Source: G963691835 sp963691835 (GTDB lineage Bacteria > Pseudomonadota > Alphaproteobacteria > Thalassobaculales > Thalassobaculaceae). From it: 64,000 nt of DNA. Below the pieces are notes generated by a model. That model searched no databases and was not told where the DNA came from. It saw only the letters and a list, made by a program, of their open reading frames with translations. The position numbers and the translations under genes are program-made. Shown in pieces: positions 51,640 to 60,873 of this stretch (within the stretch, counting starts at the first letter, position 1; every line of letters starts with the position of its first letter). Where the stretch lies: the NCBI GenBank assembly GCA_963691835.1, contig OY829383.1, positions 5,332,001-5,396,000 of the forward strand, in the 5' to 3' direction.

Positions 51640-53037
51640 ATGCCTGAAACAGGCAAACAGTATGATGTTCTCGTGGCGGGCGGCGGAAACGCGGCTCTCT
51701 GTGCTGCGATTTCGGCGGCGGAGCGCGGCGCAAAGGTGCTGGTATGCGAAGCCGCGCCGAAGACATCCCGGGGCGGCAACAGCCGGCATACCAGAAACCT
51801 CCGCTGCGCCCATGACGAGCCGACGGGCGTGCTGACCGACAGCTACCCCGAGGACGAATACTTCGACGACCTGATGCGGGTCACCGCCGGCAAGACGAAT
51901 GAAATGCTGGCCCGGATGACCATCGCGGAGTCTAAGCACGCTGCGGACTGGATGCATGCGCGCGGGGTCCGCTTCCAGCCCTCCCTGGGCGGCACCCTGT
52001 CACTCAGCCGGACCAATCCGTTTTTTCTGGGCGGGGGCAAAGCGCTCCTGAACACCCACTACCGAACGGCGGAACGACTTGGCATCGACGTCCTCTATGA
52101 CGCCGAAGTCGTGGGGCTCGCGATCGAGGATGGCTTCTTCACCGGCGCCGATGTGCGGGCGCGGGGCTTCCTCCAGCACATCAACGCCCGCGCATTCGTT
52201 GCCGCAGCAGGCGGCTTTCAGGCCAACATCGAGTGGATGAAGGAGGCTTGGGGACCTGCGGCGGAGAACTTCCTGATCAGAGGAACGCCTTACAACAAAG
52301 GCTCGCTGCTCAGGACCATGTTGGATCATGGGATCGAGCCGGTGGGCGACCCGACCCAATGCCACGCTGTCGCCATCGACGCCCGGGCGCCCAAGTTTGA
52401 CGGCGGGATCGCAACGCGTCTGGACAGCGTGCCGTTCTCCATCGTGGTGAACCGGAACGGAGAACGGTTCTACGACGAGGGCGAGGACTTCTGGCCCAAA
52501 CGATATGCCATCTGGGGGCGCCTCGTCGCAGGTCAACCGGATCAGATCGCCTATTCCATCATCGATCAGAAGGCGACCGAGTTGTTTATGCCATCCGTCT
52601 TCCCCCCGATCGTGGCCGACACACTGCCCGACCTCGCGGCAGCAATCGGCGTGGATAGCGCCCGGCTGGAAGCCACGGTGCGGGAGTTTAATGAGCACTG
52701 CGTGCCGGGAACCTTTGACCCCACGATCCACGATGAGAGCCGGACGCAGGGCCTCACCGTCGACAAAACCCATTGGGCACGCCCGATCGACAAACCGCCC
52801 TATCACGCCTTCCCGCTCCGACCCGGGATCACCTTCACCTATCTGGGCGTCACCGTGGATGACGGGGCGAAGGTGCGGATGGCAACAGGGCAACCAACCG
52901 CAAACATATTCGCGGCGGGAGAGATCATGGCCGGCAACGTCCTGGGCCAGGGCTATCTCGCCGGTATTGGTATGACCATCGGGACCGTGTTCGGTCGCAA
53001 AGCAGGGGACGGAGCGGCACGCCATGCCCTCAATTGA
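51640..53037 (+). CDS. tcuA: FAD-dependent tricarballylate dehydrogenase
   Basis: Flavoprotein of 465 aa that oxidises tricarballylate to cis-aconitate in the Tcu system. The N-terminal FAD motif is VAGGGNAALCAAISAAERGA with CEAAPKTSRGGNSRHTRN. The succinate-dehydrogenase-like capping region contains NRNGERFYDEGEDFWPKRYAIWG. The C-terminal FAD segment has FAAGEIMAGNVLGQGYLAGIGMTIGTVFGR. The length and order match TcuA. It overlaps tcuB by 14 bp, so translation is coupled. An inverted repeat 47 bp upstream may be its operator. cis-Aconitate would enter the TCA cycle directly. TcuA-like proteins can also act on related acids, so the substrate is likely but not certain. Confidence 0.9.
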   Translation: MPETGKQYDVLVAGGGNAALCAAISAAERGAKVLVCEAAPKTSRGGNSRHTRNLRCAHDEPTGVLTDSYPEDEYFDDLMRVTAGKTNEMLARMTIAESKHAADWMHARGVRFQPSLGGTLSLSRTNPFFLGGGKALLNTHYRTAERLGIDVLYDAEVVGLAIEDGFFTGADVRARGFLQHINARAFVAAAGGFQANIEWMKEAWGPAAENFLIRGTPYNKGSLLRTMLDHGIEPVGDPTQCHAVAIDARAPKFDGGIATRLDSVPFSIVVNRNGERFYDEGEDFWPKRYAIWGRLVAGQPDQIAYSIIDQKATELFMPSVFPPIVADTLPDLAAAIGVDSARLEATVREFNEHCVPGTFDPTIHDESRTQGLTVDKTHWARPIDKPPYHAFPLRPGITFTYLGVTVDDGAKVRMATGQPTANIFAAGEIMAGNVLGQGYLAGIGMTIGTVFGRKAGDGAARHALN

Positions 53038-54121
53038 TGCACTGGCGGAAGCCCGCCGCTCCATGGAGATCTGCAACGCCTGCCGCTACTGCGAAGGCTA
53101 TTGCGCCGTTTTCCCAGCGATGGAGATGCGCCGGGCCTTCACGGACGGCGATTTGAGCTACCTCGCCAATCTCTGCCACAACTGCAAGGGCTGCTGGCAT
53201 GCCTGTCAGTATGCGCCACCGCACGAGTTCGGCCTTAACGTGCCGAAGACATTCTCCCGGCTCCGGGTGGAAAGCTGGCAGGATCATGCGTGGCCGGGTC
53301 CGCTTGCCTCGCTGTTTCAGAAGAACGGCATCAAGGCCGTCCTGGCAACGGCACTGGGCCTCGCAGGCTTCCTGATCGCCTCCGCAATCCTGGTCTCGCC
53401 GGAGCGGCTGTTCGGGCTTCACGAGGGAGATTTCTACGCGATCATGCCCCACAACGTGATGGTGGTGACTTTTGGCGCGGTGTTTCTCTTCGCGATCCTG
53501 GCCATGTTCATGGGGGTCCGGGATTTTCTGGCCACCACGGGCGGAAGACCGATCCCGCTGCTCGCCTGGGCGCGGGCCATGCATGATGCTGCCACGTTGA
53601 AGAACCTGGGCGGCGCTCACGGCCCCGACGGGGATGAAGGTTGCCACGACATCGACGACCGGGGCTCTAACGCGCGGCGGCGTTACCATCATTTGATGGC
53701 CGGCGGCTTTCTGTTGTGTTTCGCGTCAACATCGCTCGGCACGGTCTTTCACTACTTCTTCGGTTGGGAGGCACCCTACCCTCTGACCTCGCCGGTGGTG
53801 ATTTTAGGTACCGTCGGCGGCATCGGGCTTCTGATCGGCCCGGTTGGGCTGCTGCGGATAAAGTACCTGACAGACCGGGACCCAGAGGCAGTGGAAACCC
53901 ACGGGATCGACGTGGCACTTCTTGCATCGCTGTTCTTCGTTTCCCTGACCGGTCTGCTGCTTCTGGCTTTTCGCGACACCGCTGCGATGGGCATGCTGCT
54001 GATCATCCACCTCGGCTTCGTCATGGGTCTGTTTCTGGTTCTGCCCTACGGAAAGTTCGTTCACGGCCTCTACCGTCTGGCAGCACTTGCGCGATCTCAC
54101 GAGGAGAAGATGCGGGCTTAG
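53024..54121 (+). CDS. tcuB: Tricarballylate utilization protein B (Fe-S membrane reductase)
   Basis: A 365-aa membrane iron-sulfur protein that reoxidises TcuA and passes electrons to the quinone pool. Two cysteine clusters at the N-terminus, CNACRYCEGYCAVFP and CHNCKGCWHACQYAPPHEF, should bind 4Fe-4S centres. From about residue 98 come six hydrophobic helices with histidines that could bind heme, as in CobZ/TcuB. A variable loop of about 30 residues (GGAHGPDGDEGCHDIDD) lies between them. tcuA and tcuB overlap and form one operon. No tcuC transporter follows; the tctCBA system at 41.5 kb could import the substrate instead. Confidence 0.9.
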   Translation: MPSIDALAEARRSMEICNACRYCEGYCAVFPAMEMRRAFTDGDLSYLANLCHNCKGCWHACQYAPPHEFGLNVPKTFSRLRVESWQDHAWPGPLASLFQKNGIKAVLATALGLAGFLIASAILVSPERLFGLHEGDFYAIMPHNVMVVTFGAVFLFAILAMFMGVRDFLATTGGRPIPLLAWARAMHDAATLKNLGGAHGPDGDEGCHDIDDRGSNARRRYHHLMAGGFLLCFASTSLGTVFHYFFGWEAPYPLTSPVVILGTVGGIGLLIGPVGLLRIKYLTDRDPEAVETHGIDVALLASLFFVSLTGLLLLAFRDTAAMGMLLIIHLGFVMGLFLVLPYGKFVHGLYRLAALARSHEEKMRA

Positions 54122-54265
54122 GGACGGTCCTGTCTTCAGGCCTGTCGCCTTGCCCGGGTGCTCTCGGGCTATCACGTTCCGCTGAGACAGACGGCTGACG
54201 CTCGACAGCGTATCATCCGGGCCCTAACTGCCTGATGAGCATCCTGGATCGCGCCGGAGACCCCC

Positions 54266-55114
54266 ATGCTTCGCTTTCGCGCCGAATGGCTTTTCGGACT
54301 ACTGATGACTGTGGTCGTGGCGACCCAAACCCTTCCCGCGGCAGCCGATGCGCCTTGCGGTCCCGGCAACCGGTGCGAGGTCAGCGGTGGGTACTATCTC
54401 GCCTCAGCCCCTAAGGATTGGGACGGCGTCTCTCCCCTGCCGGTTATTGTCTACTTCCATGGATGGAATGGTTCCCCTGAAGGCACGTTCCGCAATCGGG
54501 CCATGGTGAACGGGGCGCATCGGCGGGGGGCACTGTTCGTCTCTCCCTAGGCCCAGACCGGTTACTGGCGGCAGATCGGCGCCAATCGCGCGGAAGGGGG
54601 GCGGGACGAGTTGGCCTACACCAGGGCCGTCCTGGATGACGTGAAGCAGCGCTGGCCAATCGACGAAAGTCGCGTCTTGGCATCCGGATTCTCGCGCGGC
54701 GCATCCATGGTCTGGAACCTCGCCTGCTATGGCGGCGACCTGTTTACCGGCTTCGCGCCAATCGCCGGGGGGTTTTGGAACGATACTCCCCGTACCTGCC
54801 CGACTGGACCGGTCAATCTGCGGCATATCCATGGCCTGCGGGACCGGGTTGTCGCCTACGATGAGATCGGCATCTACAACTCGATGCCGATCCCAGAGGG
54901 CATGGACCTGTTCCGGAAGATCAACCAGTGCGGTGTGCCAGCCACGCCCGCCGGCGAGTTCCGCCGTTACACCTGCGAGCGTTGGTCGGATTGTGGCAGC
55001 GGCCGGACGCTCGAGCTGTGCCTTCATCCGAAGGGGCACAGCATTCCCGCGGAATGGGTCGCCGAGGGTTTTGACTGGCTGGATGCCTTGGTTGCGGGAA
55101 ACCCTAAAGGATAG
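54266..55114 (+). pseudogene. PHB-depolymerase/CE1-like secreted esterase interrupted by an in-frame TAG
   Basis: An open frame of 282 codons with one internal TAG at codon 95 (54548-54550). The N-terminus is a signal peptide (LFGLLMTVVVATQTLPAAADA), then IVYFHGWNGSPEG. After the TAG the frame continues without gaps: AQTGYWRQIG, then GFSRGASMVWNL with the GxSxG nucleophile, and HPKGHSIPAEW with the catalytic histidine. This is the alpha/beta-hydrolase pattern of LpqC/PHB depolymerase-type secreted esterases. A single change from CAG or GAG would create the TAG. It may be a recent nonsense mutation, a sequence error or a readthrough gene. GGAG lies before ATG 54266. The following sulfotransferase converges with 4 bp between stops. 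Confidence 0.85.
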
Positions 55115-55118
55115 TCAC

Positions 55119-56027
55119 TCAGAGACGCGCTCTGCCTTCAGCGTTGTATCCAGCGCGGGCGAGATGGTCTGCCAGCCCACGCATGGGCCCGGAGAACATC
55201 TCCCGATCCTCTCGCGACGACCATCCGCCCGCCAACCCCGTTCGATAGAAGCTGCTGGTGTCCTCCTGGCCCTGACCACGCCCGCCGGACAACGCTTCGA
55301 AGTCCGTCGCCGACTTGATGCGGGCGAGCGTTTCCGTATCGCGTGCCAGACCTAGAAAGCCGAACAGCGCGGCAACCGTTCCCTCGAAGTTGGCAATCAG
55401 ATCTTCGTAGTGAACAACAAACACCCGGTCAGGCAGGGTTGTATGCCGCTCAAGCACGCCGGACACAAAATCGGACCAGGCGCCGAAGACCTGCGCGATA
55501 TGGTCCTCAGTGATCGGCGGTGTTTTGGCGGGAACCGGGGCGGTGCGGCCAGGACTGAGCCGGAGCGTCGACGCCCAGGATGATATCGCAAGGTCTCGCG
55601 GGTCTCGGACCACGTGGATCACACGGGAACTGGGGATGTAACTCAGAAACGCGTCCGGGTTCAGCAGATTGTCCTTGATGCCGGACCACGCGGCCTCTTC
55701 CGGGGCCTTATCCAAAGCTCGGCGGATCATGAAAAAGTAGGACGCGACCACATCGTCGAGATCAAAACTCTGGACACCCTGTTTCGCGCGCCGGTGATCC
55801 TCCTCCGCAATGATGCGGTTGTAACTCTGGAAGACCTCCTTCAAGCCGTCCGCAATCTTTACGAACATGTCTTCGGTCCGGCACGCCGCCGCCGGATGTG
55901 CATCGAGAATCTGCTGAACCCACGTGGTTCCGCTCTTGTGAAGACCATTGACCAGGAAAACCGGACGTTCCCTCGGCATGATGTCTATCGGCCGGACCGA
56001 TGCCGGTGTCAGCGATCGATTCGCCAT
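55119..56027 (-). CDS. PAPS-dependent sulfotransferase
   Basis: Sulfotransferase-family protein of 302 aa. The 5'-phosphosulfate-binding loop is LHKSGTTWVQQIL near the N-terminus. The 3'-phosphate-binding segment is IHVVRDPRDLAISSW. HYEDLIANFEGTV and the C-terminal RTGLAGGWSSREDREMF are typical. The family moves sulfate from PAPS to hydroxyl or amino groups of sugars, lipids or small molecules. The acceptor is unknown. ATG 56027 has GGAGAC upstream; a TTG eight codons earlier is possible. The cysD-cysNC operon 38 kb away could supply PAPS. Confidence 0.9.
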   Translation of the reverse strand: MANRSLTPASVRPIDIMPRERPVFLVNGLHKSGTTWVQQILDAHPAAACRTEDMFVKIADGLKEVFQSYNRIIAEEDHRRAKQGVQSFDLDDVVASYFFMIRRALDKAPEEAAWSGIKDNLLNPDAFLSYIPSSRVIHVVRDPRDLAISSWASTLRLSPGRTAPVPAKTPPITEDHIAQVFGAWSDFVSGVLERHTTLPDRVFVVHYEDLIANFEGTVAALFGFLGLARDTETLARIKSATDFEALSGGRGQGQEDTSSFYRTGLAGGWSSREDREMFSGPMRGLADHLARAGYNAEGRARL

Positions 56028-56198
56028 TTCGTCGTAGTCTCCGCTCGCCAAACCCGGTGCCTGTTCTCGCTATCACGTCCACCCGGCCAAAGAAAACAGT
56101 CGTTCGCTGGTGTGACACGCGGCCGCTGCTTCCTGTGCTGCCGGGATCCCGTCATTCTGCACGGATACAACACCCTCATCGATGCCGGAGCATGAGAG

Positions 56199-56822
56199 AT
56201 GACAGACGCAATGGCGTCGGCCGCGGCACAACCGGATCTGGAAAGCCGGTTCGTCGAGCTCGCACTCGCCAACCCGGTTAATACAGAAGTCCTGCGGCGA
56301 CTGCCCGAGCTCGGAGTAGGAGATGCTTGGTTGGTCGCCGGGTGCCTCTTCCAGGCGGTCTGGAATCACCGGGACGGCAAAGCGCCGGGTGACTCGGTGA
56401 ACGACTACGATGTCTTCTACTACGACGACCGGGATCTGTCGTGGGATGCCGAAGACAGGGTCATCCGGCGGGGAGCAGCCTTGTTCGACGATCTCGGCGT
56501 CGACGTAGAGATCCGCAATCAGGCACGGGTCCACCTATGGTTCGAGGACCGCTTCGGCAGCCCGTGCGCCCCGCTCCGCAACGCGCATGAGGGAATAGAA
56601 CGGTTCGTCGTCGCCGGCACCTGTGTCGGCCTGCGCATGGCTCCAGATGGAGGACACGAGACGCGCGCGCCTTATGGGTTCGACGATATGTTCAACGGTG
56701 TGCTGAGGTGGAACCCGCTGAACCCAACGCCCGATCGTTTCGAAGAGAAATGTGAGAGCTACCGGCACCGCTGGCCTTGGCTGGCGATTGACCGGGTTCC
56801 GGCAAAACTGCCGACAGTCTGA
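56199..56822 (+). CDS. Nucleotidyltransferase-family protein (NTP_transf_6/DUF925)
   Basis: A 207-aa protein of the DUF925 family, a divergent nucleotidyltransferase fold. LVAGCLFQAVWNHRDG and the acidic NDYDVFYYDDRDLSWDAEDRVI motif (D-x-D-V-F-Y-x-D) are diagnostic. VDVEIRNQARVHLWF and APYGFDDMFNGVLR are the other conserved blocks. Activity is unproven and family members are uncharacterised. The start is ATG 56199, preceded by GGAGCATGAGAG. It lies between the leftward sulfotransferase and the leftward oxygenase-like gene. Confidence 0.85.
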   Translation: MTDAMASAAAQPDLESRFVELALANPVNTEVLRRLPELGVGDAWLVAGCLFQAVWNHRDGKAPGDSVNDYDVFYYDDRDLSWDAEDRVIRRGAALFDDLGVDVEIRNQARVHLWFEDRFGSPCAPLRNAHEGIERFVVAGTCVGLRMAPDGGHETRAPYGFDDMFNGVLRWNPLNPTPDRFEEKCESYRHRWPWLAIDRVPAKLPTV

Positions 56823-56857
56823 CACTTTATGAATTCAGGACAGCGGAAGGTGCGGCC

Positions 56858-57511
56858 TTACGCACTCCCGGCGGCGGAGTTTACGCGTTTCAAGTTCCGG
56901 ATATGGGCGTTGATCGCGATCGAGATGCGGTTGCCCTCCCCGTAGTACGGGTAGACTTGGTGGTACATCCAGGACGGAAACATCAGCAGCATGCCGTCGA
57001 CCGGTTTTACCTGCATGTCGATGCCGACCTGCTCCCCCTCCAGCGCCGACATCTCAGCATGGACCCGGGGATCGAAAAGCTCGAACAAGCCGCTTTGAGG
57101 GATGTTGGGTACATCGGTTCCCGTACGAACGTAATAGACGGCTGATACCTGGCAATCGGGGTGATTGTGCCGCTTGTTGAAATGGCCGTAGCCCGACACG
57201 TTCGCCCAAGCCACAAGATGGGTGTCGAAACTGCAATCTCCCCCCACAAGGATCGGCACCATGGTCTGGAGCGCCCCCTGAACCGCCTGCTTGATCGTCT
57301 CAACGCCGCGGTCGGGCCAGTCCAAGAAGTCGTCGTTTGAATGCCAGCCGCCGATGTTGCTGCGGTGAACGCCGGCGCTGTCCTCCTTCCGCTGGAGGAC
57401 TGCGGCTTCAAGAGACTCGTTGAGGGGACCGGCCCCATCGATCAGGAAACGGCAGATCCGGGTGGGAAACGCCACGATCAAGTCCTGACGGGGATCGAAT
57501 TTCAGTTCCAT
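56858..57511 (-). CDS. Putative 2OG-Fe(II) oxygenase, TIGR02466 family
   Basis: A 217-aa cupin-fold protein of the TIGR02466 type, a putative 2-oxoglutarate/Fe(II) dioxygenase. The expected landmarks are WANVSGYGHFNKRHNHPDC (metal-binding His-x-x region), VSAVYYVRTG, GLFELFDPR and FPSWMYHQVYPYYGEGNRISIAINAHI. The second metal His is in YHQV and the 2-oxoglutarate-binding Arg in NRIS. The substrate is unknown. It is isolated on the minus strand and divergent from the structured region and the Gfo/Idh/MocA gene. GGAACTG-rich sequence precedes ATG 57511 on the minus strand only weakly. Confidence 0.8.
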   Translation of the reverse strand: MELKFDPRQDLIVAFPTRICRFLIDGAGPLNESLEAAVLQRKEDSAGVHRSNIGGWHSNDDFLDWPDRGVETIKQAVQGALQTMVPILVGGDCSFDTHLVAWANVSGYGHFNKRHNHPDCQVSAVYYVRTGTDVPNIPQSGLFELFDPRVHAEMSALEGEQVGIDMQVKPVDGMLLMFPSWMYHQVYPYYGEGNRISIAINAHIRNLKRVNSAAGSA

Positions 57512-57659
57512 GCGTCTCAGGCCCTCCTAACAACGACCATGACGTTGTTACTCAGCCGGAGACTTCGAGCAAGTCGTTCGGATCAGGACAGCGTGCAATT
57601 GCCATAACGAATACCTATCGAATTCATCGAAACGATCAATTGGAACAAGTGCGGTGCCG

Positions 57660-57808
57660 ACCCGACCTGCGATGTGTCGGAGACATCACTCCCTTCGGGA
57701 CAGGTGTCGATGCCGGTCCCGGCCCCTCTCCCCGAGACGCCGGGACGGCCGATACTGGGCACCGCTCCCGAATGAAAGCCGGCCGTTGTCCCCCCAACGG
57801 TCGGCTTT
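57660..57808 (+). ncRNA. Candidate structured leader RNA ending in a terminator-like hairpin
   Basis: This lies in the 395-bp gap 57512-57906. Three successive strong hairpins can be drawn on the plus strand. The first is GACATC (57682-57687) with GGTGTC (57703-57708) enclosing TCCC-TTC-GGGA. The second is CCGGTCCCGGC (57713-57723) with GCCGGGACGG (57739-57748). The third is a terminator-like stem AAAGCCGGCCGTTG (57775-57788) with CAACGGTCGGCTTT (57795-57808), 13 of 14 paired, loop TCCCCC. No long T-run follows. It is 98 bp before the oxidoreductase start. I match it to no known riboswitch. The remaining parts of the gap (57512-57659 and 57809-57906) show no gene. Confidence 0.45.
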
Positions 57809-57906
57809 CGCGTATCCAGCACGTTTCACCAGAACAGCTCAGACGTCTCGGTCCCCCGACAGGGGCGTGGTACGCTCCGACAAAATCATTCGTTCGGGAG
57901 GTTTTC

Positions 57907-59061
57907 ATGTCGATTGAACAGAGGCGCCTGCGTTTGGGCATGGTTGGAGGCGGACAGGGCGCCTTCATCGGCGGCGTTCACCGAATCGCCGCACGGCTCG
58001 ACGGCCATTGGGATCTGGTGGCGGGTGCTTTTGCTTCCGATCCGGAGCGGGCACGCGCATCGGCACGAGATCTGTTGGTTCCAGACGACCGGGCGTACGC
58101 CACATTCGATGAGATGGCCGAAGCGGAGTCGAGACGGGTTGATGGGATCGACGCCGTTTCCATCGTCACGCCAAACCATCTCCATCACGAGGTCGCTAAA
58201 GCCTTTCTGGATCGCGGTATTCACGTCATCTGCGACAAGCCGCTTACGACGACCCTGGCCGACGCGGAAGATCTGGTGGAACGGGTCCACAAAACTGGCC
58301 TCGTCTTCGGCCTGACCCATAATTACACGGGGCACCCCATGGTGCGGCAGGCGCGGCAGATGGTGGTGGACGGAGAGCTTGGTCCAATCCGTGTGGTCCA
58401 GGTCGAGTACGCCCAGGACTGGCTGGCGACAAAGCTTGAGGATACGGGACTGAAACAAGCGGAGTGGCGCACCGATCCAGCCAGGAGCGGCCCGGTTGGC
58501 GCGGTCGGCGATATCGGAAACCACGCCGCCAACATTGCCGCGTTCGTGACAGCCTCCCGCATTACCGACGTCGCGGCGGACCTGCATACCTTCGTGGATG
58601 GCCGCCGGCTGGATGACAACGCGCACATGCTTCTGCGCTTTGAGGGCGGGGCCAAGGGCATGCTTTGGGCCAGCCAAGTCTCGCACGGCAATGAGAACGG
58701 GCTGCGTCTCAGGGTGTACGGGGAGAAGGCGGGGCTGGAGTGGGCGCAGGAACACCCGAACCAACTCAAGTTCACGCCGCTTGGAGAGGCGCCCCGGGTC
58801 ATGTTCCGGGGTGGACCGGGGCTGGGACCGGCGGCGGAGCGGGCCAGCCGCATTCCCGCCGGTCATCCGGAGGGATACCTCGAAGCCTTCGCGTAGCTCT
58901 ACACGGACCTCGCCGAACAGGTCCGCGCCCATCTCGCCGGACGGGACCCAGCACCGGAAACGATGCTCGTGCCAGGTGTGCGGGACGGACTGGAAGGCGT
59001 CCGCTTCATCGCGGCGGCCGTCCAGTCCACCAACCAGAACGCCGCCTGGATCTCTGTCTAA
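57907..59061 (+). pseudogene. Gfo/Idh/MocA-family NAD(P)-dependent oxidoreductase interrupted by an in-frame TAG
   Basis: A 384-codon frame with one internal TAG at codon 330 (58894-58896). The N-terminal Rossmann domain starts LRLGMVGGGQGAFIGGVHR; CDKPLTTTLADAEDL contains the conserved catalytic lysine region. The C-terminal domain is complete up to PEGYLEAFA, then TAG, then LYTDLAEQVRAHLAG and on to TAA 59059-59061. Homologues continue through this point (EAFAxLYxD), so the stop removes the last helix (about 55 residues). One C-to-T change from CAG would make it. GGGAGG precedes ATG 57907. A possible structured leader lies upstream. The substrate is probably a sugar or inositol-like compound. 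Confidence 0.85.
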
Positions 59062-59070
59062 GCGCCCGCC

Positions 59071-60873
59071 CTAACCGATCTGGACGAGCAGAAGAGCGGT
59101 ACCGGCGACCGCCGCCACGACGGACAACAGGCTGCGTTCCCGGTAGTTGACGGTCGCCCATCCGAGCAGAGCCAGACCGGCAGCGATCCGGACAAACGCG
59201 ACGGCGGCGCCGAACGGGGCTTCCGCAGGCGTGATGAGATCCGGGTTCGCAATCATGGCCAGCGGGACGAAGTAAAGGCCGAGCCCAAGCCGCATGGCGT
59301 AGCCGGAGACCCGAAGCCACGGCGCGCCTGCCATCCCGGCGGCGATGAACACCGTGCCGCAGACGGGCGGGGTGATCGTCGACAGCAGGGCGTACCAGAA
59401 GACGAAGAGATGCGTATGAAGAGCTGGTAAGCCCAACTCCTGAAGGGCCGGTCCGGCAACGGAAACGCAGATGACATAGGCAGCGGTGGTCGGCACCTCC
59501 ATGCCCAGGATAACGCATGCAAGTGCTGTCAACAGAAGCGCTGGCCAAAGCTGGTTGCCCGACAGCGAGACGATCATCGACGTGATCTTCACGCCGAGCC
59601 CGGTCATGTTGAGAACCCCGATGATCAGCCCGGCACAAATGATGATCGATGCGATCAGCGCGATCTGGCGCGCGGCCTCCACGATCGCGGACTCGAACCT
59701 GAGAACGGATTGTCGGATCCCGACAAAGCCGTTTGGTCCGGCTAGCAAAAGGCCGGTTGCCGCGAAGATCGCCACGGCGGCGGCAAACTGCGGGGTCTTA
59801 CCGGTGCCGAACAAAACCGCCAGAAGGGCACCGAACGGGATGAGGAAGAACGGCGCCAGACGGAGCACCCACCCCCACTCCGGAATGTCCTCCCGCGCCA
59901 TGCCTTCAAGACCCTCCCGCTTGGCGAACCAGCCGATGCCGAGCCAGGTGGCGAGAAAGAACAGAAGGGCCGGCAGGATCGCCGCGGCCATGATGGTGCC
60001 GTATGTGGTTCCCAGGAGTTCCACCATCACGAAGGCACCAGCCCCCATGAGCGGCGGCATGATCTGGCCACCCGAAGACGCAACCGCCTCCACCGCACCG
60101 GCAAGCGCTTTCGGATACCCGAGCCGCGTCATCGCCGGGATGGTGAACGCCCCGGTCGACGCGACGTTGGCCGAGGCCGAGCCACTGATTGAGCCGAACA
60201 GCGCGGATGCCAGAACCGAAACGCGGGCAGCCCCGCCCCGCAGGTGACCTGCCAGCCGGATGGCGAGGGACATGAAGGCCGTGCCGCCATCACCTGCCCC
60301 AACAACGGCGCCAAGGATGACGAAGACGGCCACCACACTGACCGAAACCCCCGTCAACGGCCCCCAAAGTCCACCCTCCGCAATCACTAGGGTCCCGAAC
60401 AAGCTGTCAAAGGGAATACCCGCGTGACCAAGTCGGCCGGGTACTAGGTCGCCCCAAACACCATAGGCCAGCGCCACGGCTGCCAGAACCGGCAAGGCGA
60501 GCTTGACCGCCCGGCGCGCCATCTCGAGAACCAGCAGGATAAGAGCGACGGCCATCACCCGCTGGCCGTTGCCTTCAAGAAAGCCGTACTGGTCGGAAAG
60601 CGCGGATTCGTTCCAAACAATCCAAGCACAGATCCCCACGCCGCCAGCGCACAGTGCCAGATCGATCGAACGGCGCACCAAGCCGTGACCGCCGCCACCA
60701 ATCACGAAGATCCACGGCAGAACGAGGATCAAGTGAACAGGCCGGACGATCAGGTTGGGATAGAGACCGGAGAAGATCAGCCAGACGTGAAACAGGACCG
60801 AGACGCCTGCCAATCCGGCAATAAGGAGGCGGGCGGCCGACAGTGTTCCGGCCGCCCGCACAGCGTCATTCAT
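59071..60873 (-). CDS. TRAP transporter fused permease (TAXI type)
   Basis: A 600-aa membrane protein with about 16 or more helices. The N-terminal 130 residues form the small DctQ-like part and the remainder the large DctM-like permease (SGSASANVASTGAFTIPAM, ASSGGQIMPPLMGAGAF, MEVPTTAAYVICV). This fused form is typical of TAXI-type TRAP transporters. It is translationally coupled to the binding-protein gene (ATGA overlap at 60870-60873), which is upstream on the same strand. The substrate is not predictable; TAXI systems carry dicarboxylates or amino acids such as glutamate. It converges on the Gfo/Idh/MocA gene with 9 bp between stops. Confidence 0.93.
   Translation of the reverse strand: MNDAVRAAGTLSAARLLIAGLAGVSVLFHVWLIFSGLYPNLIVRPVHLILVLPWIFVIGGGGHGLVRRSIDLALCAGGVGICAWIVWNESALSDQYGFLEGNGQRVMAVALILLVLEMARRAVKLALPVLAAVALAYGVWGDLVPGRLGHAGIPFDSLFGTLVIAEGGLWGPLTGVSVSVVAVFVILGAVVGAGDGGTAFMSLAIRLAGHLRGGAARVSVLASALFGSISGSASANVASTGAFTIPAMTRLGYPKALAGAVEAVASSGGQIMPPLMGAGAFVMVELLGTTYGTIMAAAILPALLFFLATWLGIGWFAKREGLEGMAREDIPEWGWVLRLAPFFLIPFGALLAVLFGTGKTPQFAAAVAIFAATGLLLAGPNGFVGIRQSVLRFESAIVEAARQIALIASIIICAGLIIGVLNMTGLGVKITSMIVSLSGNQLWPALLLTALACVILGMEVPTTAAYVICVSVAGPALQELGLPALHTHLFVFWYALLSTITPPVCGTVFIAAGMAGAPWLRVSGYAMRLGLGLYFVPLAMIANPDLITPAEAPFGAAVAFVRIAAGLALLGWATVNYRERSLLSVVAAVAGTALLLVQIG

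Noticed and set aside
57640..57906. Upstream extension of the Gfo/Idh/MocA frame to 57640
   Set aside because: The GGGAGG site and Rossmann motif place the start at 57907; the extension lies in the hairpin-rich leader.
54548..58896. Pyrrolysine or global TAG reassignment
   Set aside because: TAG is the normal terminal stop of several genes here (mccB, gapR, tag, tctD, the FG-GAP gene), and no pyl gene or CUA tRNA is visible. Local nonsense, readthrough or error is preferred.
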